From Streptomyces sp. NBC_00461 (lineage in GTDB: Bacteria; Actinomycetota; Actinomycetes; Streptomycetales; Streptomycetaceae), in assembly GCF_036013935.1 (NCBI RefSeq), contig NZ_CP107902.1, positions 3,505,001-3,569,000 on the forward strand: a DNA stretch of 64,000 nt, given 5' to 3'. Made by a program: the position numbers and the translations under genes. The notes beneath the pieces were generated by a model. That model was not told where the DNA came from and made no database searches. It saw nothing but the letters and a program-made list of their open reading frames with translations. This document shows positions 24,903 through 32,811 of this stretch, piece after piece; position 1 is the first letter of the stretch, and each line of letters starts with the position of its first letter.

Positions 24903-25123
24903 CGCCGCCTCATCATCCGCACGGCAGCGAGCCGGGTTCGCGTGTGTATGGTCAGCAACTCGCCCGAGTCGAAGAGGATTTGCTTCGCGCCCTGGGAGAG
25001 CTGGAAGAGGTCTTGTACCCGGCAGGCCCGGCCTCCGAGTTGGATGATGTCGCCGCGCTGCACGGTGGCCGCGGTCACCTCGACGTTGGATGCCAGCGTG
25101 CCGCCGGGCACTCGCTCCCTCAC
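24899..25123 (-). CDS. 74-aa hypothetical protein in GntR-linked operon
   Basis: Begins GTG (VRERVPGGTLASNVEVTAAT), a compact beta-rich protein with VQRGDIIQLGGRACRVQDLF and ILFDSGELLTIHTRTRLAAV, which looks like a small SH3-like barrel. I placed the start at 25123 because the longer upstream frame is composition-biased and overlaps another gene completely. It overlaps both neighbours by 4 nt. Similar small proteins recur in Streptomyces accessory operons; function unknown. Confidence 0.65.
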   Translation of the reverse strand: MRERVPGGTLASNVEVTAATVQRGDIIQLGGRACRVQDLFQLSQGAKQILFDSGELLTIHTRTRLAAVRMMRRR

Positions 25124-25323
25124 CGTTGCACCTCCGAAGACGCCGTCTGGCCGGACATCGAATGACACGGGCAGTCGCACGCCTCGTAGACCACCGGGAG
25201 GTCGACCGGCGCCGAGGCCGGGGAGGACTCCGCGCAGGCGTGGTGGGTGCCGATCCGGCATGCGGTCGATCGGTAGGGGACGGCCGAGGCGTCCGTGACG
25301 CGGGTCTGTCCTCGGGGAGGCAT
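25120..25323 (-). CDS. 67-aa Cys-rich protein with CDCPCH motif
   Basis: Reads MPPRGQTRVTDASAVPYRST, then CRIGTHHACAES and VVYEACDCPCH. Six Cys/His in two clusters suggest a small metal-binding fold. ATG 25323 overlaps the preceding stop by 1 nt, and its stop overlaps the following GTG by 4 nt. I recall this CDCPCH type from other Streptomyces element operons with GntR genes, but no function. Confidence 0.7.
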   Translation of the reverse strand: MPPRGQTRVTDASAVPYRSTACRIGTHHACAESSPASAPVDLPVVYEACDCPCHSMSGQTASSEVQR

Positions 25324-25634
25324 CAGTGGGCCCCCACCAGGGCCGACCACGCGTCGGCCGGCAGGTAGGGAGCGACAACCACTTCGCGCGTTCTCACGAG
25401 CTTCTCCCAGGCGAGCACGTACGGGCGGACGAGCGCGATGTCATCACCCCTGAGCGTTTGCCGGTGGTCCACGTCGTCGGAGGCACACCAGCGCGCTGCC
25501 GTCCTCCTGTCCGAAGACAGGGAGGAGGCGGGGGTGGCGGACGGCCCGGAGGTCGCTAAGGGGCGGCGGTGCCTGCCCCTGGGGAAGTGCCGTTCTCTGG
25601 TGAGCGAGACGGCACGGCGGATACGGTTGAGCAC
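25323..25634 (-). CDS. 103-aa hypothetical protein in GntR-linked operon
   Basis: GTG start at 25634 with GGAG upstream. The N-terminal half is basic and low-complexity (REHFPRGRHRRPLA-like), and the C-terminal half has the conserved-looking segment LRGDDIALVRPYVLAWEKLV ending YLPADAWSALVGAH. It overlaps the next gene by 1 nt. Unknown function. Confidence 0.6.
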   Translation of the reverse strand: MLNRIRRAVSLTRERHFPRGRHRRPLATSGPSATPASSLSSDRRTAARWCASDDVDHRQTLRGDDIALVRPYVLAWEKLVRTREVVVAPYLPADAWSALVGAH

Positions 25635-25646
25635 GCTGCTCAGCTC

Positions 25647-25952
25647 CTATCGCTGATGGCCCGGTCCCCCGACATCGCCCGTCGTGGGGGCCTTTTTGCG
25701 TACGACCGCCCAGAGGGTGCGGCCGTTCATGCTGGTGGCCAGGAGCCCGAATCGATCGGCCTCCGCCACCACGTCCAGGACCGCCCGCCACGACTCGGCG
25801 GAGAGCGCGTCCGGCACTTCTGCTTCCACCGACGTGTGCTGGGGGTGTTCCTCCACTCGCGTGAGCAGCCCGAGGGCGGACAGCCGGGCGGCGAGGGCCG
25901 CCGCGCTAACTCCCGAAGCGGGCACAGGGCAGCCTCCGTCACGAGCGATCAC
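25647..25952 (-). CDS. 101-aa hypothetical protein, first gene of GntR-linked operon
   Basis: GTG start at 25952 (MIARDGGCPVPASGVSAAAL). The protein has an alpha/beta rhythm: LAARLSALGLLTRVEEHPQH, VEAEVPDALSAESWRAVLDV, RFGLLATSMNGRTLWAVVRK, as in small ACT- or ferredoxin-like folds. It is the first gene downstream of the shared operator (25962-25997) and therefore most directly controlled by the divergent GntR regulator. Function unknown. Confidence 0.65.
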   Translation of the reverse strand: MIARDGGCPVPASGVSAAALAARLSALGLLTRVEEHPQHTSVEAEVPDALSAESWRAVLDVVAEADRFGLLATSMNGRTLWAVVRKKAPTTGDVGGPGHQR

Positions 25953-25961
25953 TTTGAGTAA

Positions 25962-25997
25962 AGCTAGTTAACTAGATTAGAGCTAGTGGACTAGATT
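25962..25997. promoter_or_regulatory. GntR operator: two CTAGTNNACTAG palindromes
   Basis: AGCTAGTTAACTAGATT (25962-25978) and AGCTAGTGGACTAGATT (25981-25997) are direct repeats 19 bp apart; the first holds the perfect palindrome CTAGTTAACTAG. They fill the 51-bp gap between the divergent starts at 25952 and 26004, so one regulator can control both directions. Confidence 0.85.
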
Positions 25998-26003
25998 TTC
26001 CAT

Positions 26004-26759
26004 ATGCCTGAGCAGCCGCCCTATCTCCGCATCGCCGATGAACTCCGGCGGCGGATCGCGGAACATGTCTGGGAGCCGGGAGACCGCCTGCCCTCCCGTG
26101 CCCAGATCGGCGAAGAGTGCGGCGTGGGCGAGAACGTGGTCCGCCGGGCTCAGGAGTTGCTGATCTCTCAGGGCGTCCTGGAGGGTCGCGCCGGATCGGG
26201 CACGTACGTCGCCGAGCCGCGGCAGCGAGTGCGGGTGGTCCGTTCCTCGGCGCGCGAGCAGCCCACCGGCTCACCATTCCGCGCGGACATGAAGGCCGTT
26301 GGCAGGCAAGGGGATTGGGAGAGCCGGACCGACGCCAAGGTGCCGGCCCCGGCGGAGATCGCCGCTCGGCTGGGCATCGTCGAGGGCGAGCCGTGCGTCC
26401 GGACGACGTACGAGTTCCTGGCGGACGGCAGGCCCGTGCAGTTGTCGACGAGTTGGGAGCCGTACGACCTCACGGCCGGCACTCTCGTCATCCTCCCTGA
26501 GGGAGGGCCGCACGCCGGGGCGGGCGTCGTGAACCGCATGGCCGAGATCGGCATCACCGTCGGACACGCCGTGGAGCAGCCGGAGCCGAGGCAGGCGACC
26601 GCCGAGGAGGCGTCGCTACTCGGCATCCAGAAAGCCGCGCTTGTCACGCACATCCGGCGGACCTACTACAGCGACGAGGGGCGGCCCGTGGAGACGGCGG
26701 ACATCGTTGTGCCCGCCGCCCACTGCGAGATCGTCTATGAGATCCCGATCAACCGGTAG
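26004..26759 (+). CDS. GntR-family regulator with UTRA domain (divergent)
   Basis: 251-aa regulator: winged helix PPYLRIADELRRRIAEHVWE, then GDRLPSRAQIGEECGVGENV and wing LEGRAGSGTYV; UTRA effector domain from about residue 80 (CVRTTYEFLADGRPVQLSTS and THIRRTYYSDEGRPVETADI). The start ATG 26004 lies 7 bp after the second palindrome and has no ribosome-binding site, so the mRNA may be leaderless. Autorepression through 25962-25997 is likely. Confidence 0.9.
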   Translation: MPEQPPYLRIADELRRRIAEHVWEPGDRLPSRAQIGEECGVGENVVRRAQELLISQGVLEGRAGSGTYVAEPRQRVRVVRSSAREQPTGSPFRADMKAVGRQGDWESRTDAKVPAPAEIAARLGIVEGEPCVRTTYEFLADGRPVQLSTSWEPYDLTAGTLVILPEGGPHAGAGVVNRMAEIGITVGHAVEQPEPRQATAEEASLLGIQKAALVTHIRRTYYSDEGRPVETADIVVPAAHCEIVYEIPINR

Positions 26760-26841
26760 CCGACGCACGCATGACGACAGCTCGGCAGTTCGGCCAGCCG
26801 CCCCAGGGTCACGCAGCTGTCGCTCCGCTAGGGTCCGCCGC

Positions 26842-27042
26842 ATGACCAACGACGCTCCCGCCTGTCCCGATTGCGGCCAGCCCACGGAGTTCGGTGGCCT
26901 CCTACTGTCCAGGCGGGAGGACGACGGCCGACGGGTCTGCCGGTCGCTGTGGAGATGTGCCGGTCCGCATGGCTGGTGGAACTGGGCCGACCGGCCGGAG
27001 GAACCATTGGAGGCCTGCCCAGTGCCGCAGCTGTTCCGCTGA
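26842..27042 (+). CDS. 66-aa zinc-ribbon-like hypothetical protein
   Basis: Starts MTNDAPACPDCGQPTEFGGL with a CPDCG knuckle, followed by a second Cys pair (VCRSLWRCAG) and an aromatic stretch HGWWNWADRPEEPLEACP. Likely a small zinc-binding protein. Last gene before the right attachment site. Small genes of this type are common at the ends of Streptomyces elements; function unknown. Confidence 0.65.
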   Translation: MTNDAPACPDCGQPTEFGGLLLSRREDDGRRVCRSLWRCAGPHGWWNWADRPEEPLEACPVPQLFR

Positions 27043-27099
27043 CATCCAAGTGCGCCCGGGATGCGTGGACGTAGCCGAAGCGCGTTCGTATCCTCGTCG

Positions 27100-27116
27100 G
27101 TCGAATGCGTGTCGAA
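27100..27116 (+). promoter_or_regulatory. possible integrase arm-type site (right)
   Basis: GTCGAATGCGTGTCGAA, one mismatch from 5049-5065, 70 bp inside the right core. See the left copy. Confidence 0.5.
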
Positions 27117-27186
27117 GTCGCCGAACGTCCGGAGTCGATGCCCGGAAAGCGCCAGGTCAGACCCGCTCACCCAGTGGTCCGCTCAA

Positions 27187-27249
27187 GCGCCTTCTAAGCG
27201 CTTGGCCGCAGGTTCGAGTCCTGCCGGGGGCGCACGTCTCCGCCCTCCC
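27187..27249 (+). repeat. right attachment site (displaced tRNA-Arg 3' end)
   Basis: Perfect copy of 4858-4920. It lacks the 5' half of the tRNA and is not a functional tRNA gene. This is the native chromosomal 3' end displaced by insertion. Confidence 0.95.
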
Positions 27250-27265
27250 GCCGGGAGGGCGTTCT
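27242..27265 (+). terminator. native tRNA-Arg terminator at the right end
   Basis: Stem GCCCTCCC/GGGAGGGC with loop GCC, followed by GTTCTT. Differs from the left copy only in the loop and tail. Confidence 0.8.
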
Positions 27266-27332
27266 TACTGTTCAGGTCCGCGCCGATCCAGACCAATCCA
27301 GCAGGGACTGTCCGGGGCCGCGCAGCGTGCCG

Positions 27333-27737
27333 TCAAGCTCCGATCCGTCCTCCGTCTCGTCCCGCAGACGCGATCACGGCCGAAACAACGGCGGTCGCGA
27401 CGAAGCTCCCCATCATGACCAACCCCACGCCGACCACGAAGAGGCCGCTGGAGTCGTCCGACCAATCGGCATAGGCGGCAACGGTGAGGCCGGCCGTGGT
27501 GCCGAGCACAGCGCCCGCGATGTGGCGTCGGTATGCCGCCCAGCACACCGGTGCCAGCAGAGTCAGCACCAGCCCGATCACCTGCCACGCCTCGTACGGT
27601 CCGGTCGTCGAGCCATCGGGTTGCACGTCGCGATGCTGGTCCCAGCCCAGCCAGGCGGCCCAACCCGCCAGCGACACCCCGGCCAGCACGAGGATCGACA
27701 GCAGTTGGGGAACAGGTTTCAGTAGTCCTTGACGCAT
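27333..27737 (-). CDS. four-helix membrane protein
   Basis: 134-aa protein with about four membrane segments: LLSILVLAGVSLAGWAAWLG, WQVIGLVLTLLAPVCWAAY, IAGAVLGTTAGLTVAAYA and LFVVGVGLVMMGSFVATAVV. Start ATG 27737 (MRQGLLKPVP). First chromosomal gene right of the element; not part of the mobile DNA. Function unknown. Confidence 0.75.
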   Translation of the reverse strand: MRQGLLKPVPQLLSILVLAGVSLAGWAAWLGWDQHRDVQPDGSTTGPYEAWQVIGLVLTLLAPVCWAAYRRHIAGAVLGTTAGLTVAAYADWSDDSSGLFVVGVGLVMMGSFVATAVVSAVIASAGRDGGRIGA

Positions 27738-27857
27738 GACCCAAGCGTTGCCGCTCACCCCGTCACCGACCAGAGCGCACGTACTCAACTCGGCCCGAGT
27801 ACATCAGTCCTGGGCGGAGTTGAGTACGACACGGCTGGGCCCGGCACAAGCCGGCTC

Positions 27858-29591
27858 CTACGGCGCCGAGTCCCTCTTCCCCGCTGCCGCCGCGTACGCC
27901 TGAGTCGGTGTCATTGCCACCCCGTTGATCTGGACCGTCTTGTAGGGGCTGACCTCCGCGCAGTTCTTGGCCTTGTCGGCGGTCTGGGCGTGGGCGTCGG
28001 CGACGGCGGCGTGGGTGTCGGCGGGGGCTGCGGAGCCGTACGACGTGCCGCTCGGCCAGTCGCTGCCGATGACGAGGACGATCCCGCTCGCGCTCCCCTG
28101 GGTGAGGTGCGAGGTGGGCAGTCCGAGGGCGGAGGCCGCCGTCCGGGCCTCGTCCTGCTGCCCGGGGCCGTAGGTGATCGTCGTCCTCGACGACTGCTCG
28201 GAGGCGTTGCCCGAGGTGGTGCCCGAGCCGAAGCCCTTGGCGAGGAGGCCGTCGGCGATCGCTGAGGCGCGTCCGCCGGTGGTGGTGCCGTTCTCGACCC
28301 GTACGGCCACCTGGGAGGCCGGGACGGTCGCCGACGCAGACGCAGACGCAGACGCGGACGGGGAGGCGGAGGCCTTCTTGTCGCCGCTCGCCTTCTTGCC
28401 GCTGCTCGACGTCAGCGACTGGTCGTCGGCGATGGTCGCGAACAGTGCCTTCGCGGCGGCCGCGGGCACGACGCGCTCCTTGTTGGTCGGGTCGGCCCCG
28501 GTCTGCATCGTGGTGAACGTCATCCGCTGCGAGGGCACCTTGTTCAGGTCCGTCGCCAGATCGACGAGCTTACCGACGCTGCCCAGACCGGTGTCCACGG
28601 TCAGCGCGTTGGTGGCCGCGTCGGCGAGCGAGTAGACCTTGGCCGGGTTCCCCAGCGTGCCCGCGCTCTTGAACTTGCGGATCATGGCGCCGAGGAAGAG
28701 ATGTTGGGAGACCGTACGGCCCAGGTCGCTGCCGTCCCCGAAGCCGTGCCGGGAGCGGACGAACTCGAGCGCCGCCTCGCCCTGGAGGGTGTGCGTGCCC
28801 TTGGCGAGCTTCAGATGCGAGTAGGTGTCGTAGACGTTGTCGCTGACACACACCGACACGCCGCCCACCGCGTCGGACATCTTCACCACGCCGGAGAAGT
28901 CGAGCATCACGAAGTGGTCGATGGGGATGCCGGTGAGCTGGTGCACGGTCTTGACCTGGCAGGCCGCGCCGTACTGGAGGGCGCTGTTGATCTGCCCGTA
29001 GTAGCCGCCCGTCGACTGGCCGCTGCCGGGATCCTTGCAGGCGGGGACGTTGGTCATGGTGTCGCGCGGCACGCTCATCACGGTGGCGTTGGAGCGGTCG
29101 GCCGAGACGTGGACCACCATCTCCACGTCCGCGTTGTGCCCGGCGGTCGAACTCGCGGAGCCGCAGCCGCCGCCCAGTTTGCAGTCGGCCGCGTTGTTCC
29201 TGCCGTCCGAGCCGATCACCAGGAGGTTGATCGGGGTCCGGCCGAAGGCGTCCGCCTTCTCCTTGCCGTCGGCACCGTCGTCGATGGCGACGCTCTTGAT
29301 GTTGCCGTTCAGATGCTCGTACAGCCAGGCGCCTGCTCCGGCGGTGACCAGGATCAGCACCGACACCGTGAACAGGGCTGTGCGGGCTATTCGTTTGCGC
29401 CGGGTGACGAGCTTGGCCCGGCGGCCCGAGCGGTGGCCCTTGGAGCGTGCCGCCTGCCGGGCGGCCGCCCGGCCGCCGTGCGACGGTCGAGGCGGTCCGT
29501 CGTCGGTCTCGCGCTGGCGGGGAACGCTCTTCGAGCGATCACGTGTGACGGAATGGCCGCGAGTTCTGCCCTCGCCCCAGGGATCGCTCAA
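27858..29591 (-). CDS. LytR-CpsA-Psr family cell-wall ligase
   Basis: Transfers teichoic-acid-type or capsular glycopolymers from lipid carrier to peptidoglycan. The 577-aa protein has a basic cytoplasmic N-terminus, one membrane helix (RTALFTVSVLILVTAGAGAW), the LCP domain (INLLVIGSDGRNNA, SVPRDTMTNVPAC, HFVMLDFSGVVKMSDAVGGV, FVRSRHGFGDGSDLGR with the key Arg residues), and a C-terminal LytR_C domain (QVAVRVENGTTTGGRASAIA to the end) after a Ser/Ala-rich linker. No ATG/GTG lies upstream; TTG 29591 with GGGAGTGGGAG just before it is the best start, TTG 29684 the alternative. A TTGCGCAA palindrome lies 78 nt upstream. Confidence 0.9.
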   Translation of the reverse strand: MSDPWGEGRTRGHSVTRDRSKSVPRQRETDDGPPRPSHGGRAAARQAARSKGHRSGRRAKLVTRRKRIARTALFTVSVLILVTAGAGAWLYEHLNGNIKSVAIDDGADGKEKADAFGRTPINLLVIGSDGRNNAADCKLGGGCGSASSTAGHNADVEMVVHVSADRSNATVMSVPRDTMTNVPACKDPGSGQSTGGYYGQINSALQYGAACQVKTVHQLTGIPIDHFVMLDFSGVVKMSDAVGGVSVCVSDNVYDTYSHLKLAKGTHTLQGEAALEFVRSRHGFGDGSDLGRTVSQHLFLGAMIRKFKSAGTLGNPAKVYSLADAATNALTVDTGLGSVGKLVDLATDLNKVPSQRMTFTTMQTGADPTNKERVVPAAAAKALFATIADDQSLTSSSGKKASGDKKASASPSASASASASATVPASQVAVRVENGTTTGGRASAIADGLLAKGFGSGTTSGNASEQSSRTTITYGPGQQDEARTAASALGLPTSHLTQGSASGIVLVIGSDWPSGTSYGSAAPADTHAAVADAHAQTADKAKNCAEVSPYKTVQINGVAMTPTQAYAAAAGKRDSAP

Positions 29592-29667
29592 CTCCCACTC
29601 CCTACGCTGTGACCGACGCCGACGGATGCCAACCGACGGCGCTACGGCGCGCCCCTCGGATTGGATG

Positions 29668-29677
29668 ATTGCGCAAT
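29668..29677. promoter_or_regulatory. ATTGCGCAAT palindrome upstream of the LCP gene
   Basis: Perfect 10-bp palindrome in an AT-rich patch (TTGCTATATTGCGCAATCAT on the minus strand). The core recurs at 30126 and 33584, each time upstream of a minus-strand gene near the ArsR gene. Confidence 0.55.
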
Positions 29678-29807
29678 ATAGCAAGTGTTACTGCGGGCGC
29701 AGTTGCTGGGCCGCGCCCCGCCCCCGGGCTCCCGGCGACGCGTCGCGACCCTGGTCAAGGACCCCCTGGCCTCAGATCTCGGTCCGCCTCTGCGTCTGCG
29801 TCTACGT

Positions 29808-30035
29808 CTAGGCCCTCGACTGCATCGACTCCACCGACTCCACCGACTGCGTCTGCTGCGCCGGATCCTGCGAGCTGCCGCCCTCGTCCTTCATCGCCTT
29901 CGCCTCGCTCTTGAGGATGCGCATCGACTTGCCCAGCGCACGCGCCGTGTCCGGCAGCTTCTTCGATCCGAACAGCACGATGATGACGATCGCCACGATC
30001 AGCAGGTGCCAGGGTTCCAGTCCGTTGCGGAGCAT
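29808..30035 (-). CDS. tatA: TatA/E family twin-arginine translocase subunit
   Basis: 75-aa protein: N-terminal membrane helix EPWHLLIVAIVIIVLFGSKK, the hinge FGSKKLPDTARALGKSMRIL and an amphipathic helix, ending in a short acidic/Ser tail. Builds the size-variable pore of the Tat pathway. Streptomyces usually has its main tatA and tatC elsewhere, so this looks like a second TatA paralogue. ATG 30035; the TTGCGCAA palindrome sits 91 nt upstream, so transcription is probably separate from mgtA. Confidence 0.85.
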   Translation of the reverse strand: MLRNGLEPWHLLIVAIVIIVLFGSKKLPDTARALGKSMRILKSEAKAMKDEGGSSQDPAQQTQSVESVESMQSRA

Positions 30036-30120
30036 CCCGCCCACCCCATTCTTCTTCGCATGACGGCCTGATGCGCGGGAGCGCGGGACACCGTCTTGAT
30101 GGTCGCCACCTTGATGGTTG

Positions 30121-32811
30121 CTACATTGCGCAACTGTATAACCGAGAGCGCCCCCTGACGGCAAGCAACCCGATCGTGTACATGACGAGCACGGCGCCCA
30201 GCAGCAGGTAGTACAGAGGCGGCAACGGTGTGAAGCCAAGCAGCGAGCCGAACGGGGAGACCGGCAGCAGCAGTCCTACGGCGGCCAGCGCGCCCGCCGC
30301 CCAGCCGATCGGCCCCGGCCCGCGCCCGGCCGCAGCGCTCCCGGCGCGCAGCAACAGCATCACCAGGCCCTGGGTGAGCAGGTTCTCGGTGAACCAGCCG
30401 GAGTGGAACACGGCCGCGTCGTCGAGACCGTCGGACCCGTGCAGGGCGAGCGCCAGCACGCCGAAGGTGGCGAGGTCGGCGACCGCGTTGAGGAGGCCGA
30501 AGCCGGTGATGAAACGCAGCATGTCGCGCGGGCGCAGGACGATCGGGCGGCGCAGCACGGACGGATGCGGCCGGTCGTGGGCGAAGGCGAGCTGGGCGGC
30601 GTCGAAGCACAGGTTCTGCACCAGCACCTGGGCCGGGAGCATCGGCAGGAAGGGCAGCAGCAGGCCCGCGGCGAGCATCGCGATGACGTTGCCGACGTTC
30701 GAGGAGAGGCTGACGCGCAGATACGTGGCGATGTTGCCGCCCGAGTACCGTCCGGCCGCGATGCTGTGGTCGATCGCGGTGAGGTCCTTCTCGGCGAGGA
30801 CCACGTCCGCGCTCTCCCGGGCGACGGCCACGGCGTCCCGGGGTGCGATACCGACGTCGGCGGCGCGCAGGGCGGGCAGGTCGTTGACCCCGTCGCCCAG
30901 GTAGCCGACGGTGTGCCCGCTCGTACGCAGGGCGGTGGCGATACGGGCCTTGTGCTCGGGGGCGCAGCGGGCGAAGACGACGGTGCGGGCGGCGGCCTCG
31001 GCGAGTTCGGGATCGGTGAGGCCGTCGATGCGGTCCGCGGTGAGGACGGCGTCCGCGGGCACGGGGACACCCAGGTCGCGGCAGGCGCGCACGGCGGTGC
31101 CCGGGTGGTCGCCGGTGAGGATCCGGACGGTGACGCCCCGCTCGGCGAGCGCCCTCAGCGCTTCGGCGGCGGTGGGGGCGAGGGCGTCCTTGAAGGTGAC
31201 GAAACCCCGGAAGTCCAGGCCGCGTTCGTCGACGGGCGTGTAGTCGCGGGTGCGCGCGGGACGCTCGGCGGTGGCGACGGCCAGCACCCGCAGCCCCTCG
31301 TCCGCCTGTCGTGCCGCGAGCGCGAGCAGCTCCGCGCGCTCCTGGTCCGCCAGGACACAGCGTTCGAGTACGGCCTCGGCGGCTCCCTTGACGACCAGGG
31401 AGTGCGTGCCGAGCCGGCCCGGCGTGCGCACTACGGCGGTCGCGAGACGTCGTAGCGGATCGAACGGAAGGGCCGCCACCCCGTCGTACGCCATGACGTC
31501 GTCCTCGTCGGCCGCGTCCAGGACCGCGTCGTCGAGGGCGTCCGGGGCGGGCAGGTCGGCGAGCTGGAGGGTCCACCAGGCGTTGACCGCGGCCCAGCGC
31601 AGCACCTCGGGATCGTCGTGGCCGCCCGGGGCGAGGGCGCGGTCGAGGACCGGCCGGTCCTGGGTGAGGGTGCCGGTCTTGTCGAGGCACAGGACGTCGA
31701 CGGCGCCGAGGTCGTGCAGCGAGGGCAGCCGCTTGACGATCACCCCGTGGCCGCGGGCCAGCAGCGAGGCGCCGCGCGCGAGGCACATGGTGACGATGAC
31801 CGGCAGCATCTCCGGCGTCAGCCCGACCGCCACCGCCACGGCGAACGGCAGCGTCTCCAGGCCCCGGTCGCGCAGGGCGGCGCCCGCCATGAGGACCAGC
31901 GGCGGGGTCAGCAGCATGAACCGGATGAGGATCCAGGAGATGCCGTGCACGGACCGGTCGAAGGCGCTGGCCTCGGGCCGGGCGTCCTCCCCCGGCCCGT
32001 GCGCCGCCGCGAACCGCGTCCGCGCGCCGGTCGCCACGACGACCGCGGTGGCGCTGCCGGAGGCGACGCTGCTGCCCTGGAAGCACAGCTGGGACCGCTC
32101 GAAGTCTCCGCCGCCCGCCTCCGCCCCGTCAGCGGCGTCCTTGGCCACGGGCGCCGACTCGCCCGTGAGCACCGCCTGATGCACGGTCAGCCCCTGCGCC
32201 CGCAGCAGCCGTACGTCCGCCGCGACGAGATCGCCCGGCCCGAGCCGGATCACATCGCCCGGCACCAGCTCCTCCACCGGGATCTCCCGGACGTCCGGGG
32301 GCAGGTCCTCCTCGGGGCGGCGCAGGACGGTGGCCGTGCTGGCGACCAGGCCGCGCAGAGCGGCCATGGACCGGTTCGCCCGGTGCTCCCCCGACGTGCG
32401 CAGCACGCAGCTCACCACGACCAGCAGGAGGATCACGCAGGCGGTTCCCCAGGAGGCGACGGCCGCCGACACCAGCCCGAGGCAGAGCAGTACGGCGGTG
32501 AACGGGTCGCGCAGGCTGCGCAGCAGCGCCGTCGGCCAGGAGGCCTCCCGCCGGCTCGGCAGCGTGTTCGCCCCGAACCGCGCCTGGCGTTCCTCGGCCT
32601 CCGCCTCCGTCAGACCGCGAGGACCGCTGTCCAGGTGCCGCAGCGTCTGCAGCACGGTCAGCGCGTCGAGACCCGATCCGGACACGGGCACCGCTCCGGA
32701 CTGCGCACCCACTCCGGACTCCGGATCCGCGCCGGGCTGCGTACCCGCGTCGGGGGGCCGTCCAGCGGCTGTTCCGGGGTCCGGTGCCGAGGCCGCGGCC
32801 CTGTCAGCCAC
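30121..32811 (-). CDS. mgtA: magnesium-translocating P-type ATPase (MgtA-like)
   Basis: P3B-type ATPase for Mg2+ uptake. The 896-aa protein shows the cation ATPase N-domain (EAEERQARFGANTLPSRREA), the actuator loop VLTGESAPVAKD, the phosphorylation motif DKTGTLTQD, the hinge GDGVNDLPALRAADVGIA and about ten membrane helices, with a disordered Pro/Gly N-terminus. I chose GTG 32811, which overlaps the ArsR stop by 8 nt; the open frame to 32856 is inside arsR. Cotranscription with the ArsR regulator suggests metal-dependent control. Confidence 0.9.
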   Translation of the reverse strand: MADRAAASAPDPGTAAGRPPDAGTQPGADPESGVGAQSGAVPVSGSGLDALTVLQTLRHLDSGPRGLTEAEAEERQARFGANTLPSRREASWPTALLRSLRDPFTAVLLCLGLVSAAVASWGTACVILLLVVVSCVLRTSGEHRANRSMAALRGLVASTATVLRRPEEDLPPDVREIPVEELVPGDVIRLGPGDLVAADVRLLRAQGLTVHQAVLTGESAPVAKDAADGAEAGGGDFERSQLCFQGSSVASGSATAVVVATGARTRFAAAHGPGEDARPEASAFDRSVHGISWILIRFMLLTPPLVLMAGAALRDRGLETLPFAVAVAVGLTPEMLPVIVTMCLARGASLLARGHGVIVKRLPSLHDLGAVDVLCLDKTGTLTQDRPVLDRALAPGGHDDPEVLRWAAVNAWWTLQLADLPAPDALDDAVLDAADEDDVMAYDGVAALPFDPLRRLATAVVRTPGRLGTHSLVVKGAAEAVLERCVLADQERAELLALAARQADEGLRVLAVATAERPARTRDYTPVDERGLDFRGFVTFKDALAPTAAEALRALAERGVTVRILTGDHPGTAVRACRDLGVPVPADAVLTADRIDGLTDPELAEAAARTVVFARCAPEHKARIATALRTSGHTVGYLGDGVNDLPALRAADVGIAPRDAVAVARESADVVLAEKDLTAIDHSIAAGRYSGGNIATYLRVSLSSNVGNVIAMLAAGLLLPFLPMLPAQVLVQNLCFDAAQLAFAHDRPHPSVLRRPIVLRPRDMLRFITGFGLLNAVADLATFGVLALALHGSDGLDDAAVFHSGWFTENLLTQGLVMLLLRAGSAAAGRGPGPIGWAAGALAAVGLLLPVSPFGSLLGFTPLPPLYYLLLGAVLVMYTIGLLAVRGRSRLYSCAM
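30126..30133. promoter_or_regulatory. TTGCGCAA palindrome upstream of tatA
   Basis: Lies within GGTTATACAGTTGCGCAATG (minus strand), at the very 3' end of mgtA and 91 nt from the tatA start. Candidate ArsR operator. Confidence 0.5.

Larger units (their letters stand above)
4858..27249. mobile_element. AICE integrated in tRNA-Arg(TCT), about 22.3 kb
   Basis: A perfect 63-bp direct repeat (4858-4920 and 27187-27249) covers the anticodon loop to beyond the 3' end of tRNA-Arg plus the first arm of a terminator. Between the repeats lie integrase, excisionase, HUH replication initiator, Spd proteins, FtsK-like translocase, KorSA-like repressor and Pif-like Nudix protein, the order known from the pSAM2 family. 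The size exceeds pSAM2 (about 11 kb) because of some 14 kb of cargo. All backbone genes appear intact, so excision and conjugation as double-stranded DNA look possible. Confidence 0.95.

Noticed and set aside
27187..27260. Second tRNA-Arg gene at the right end
   Set aside because: Only the 3' part from the anticodon stem is present; no 5' acceptor or D arm, so it is the displaced att copy.
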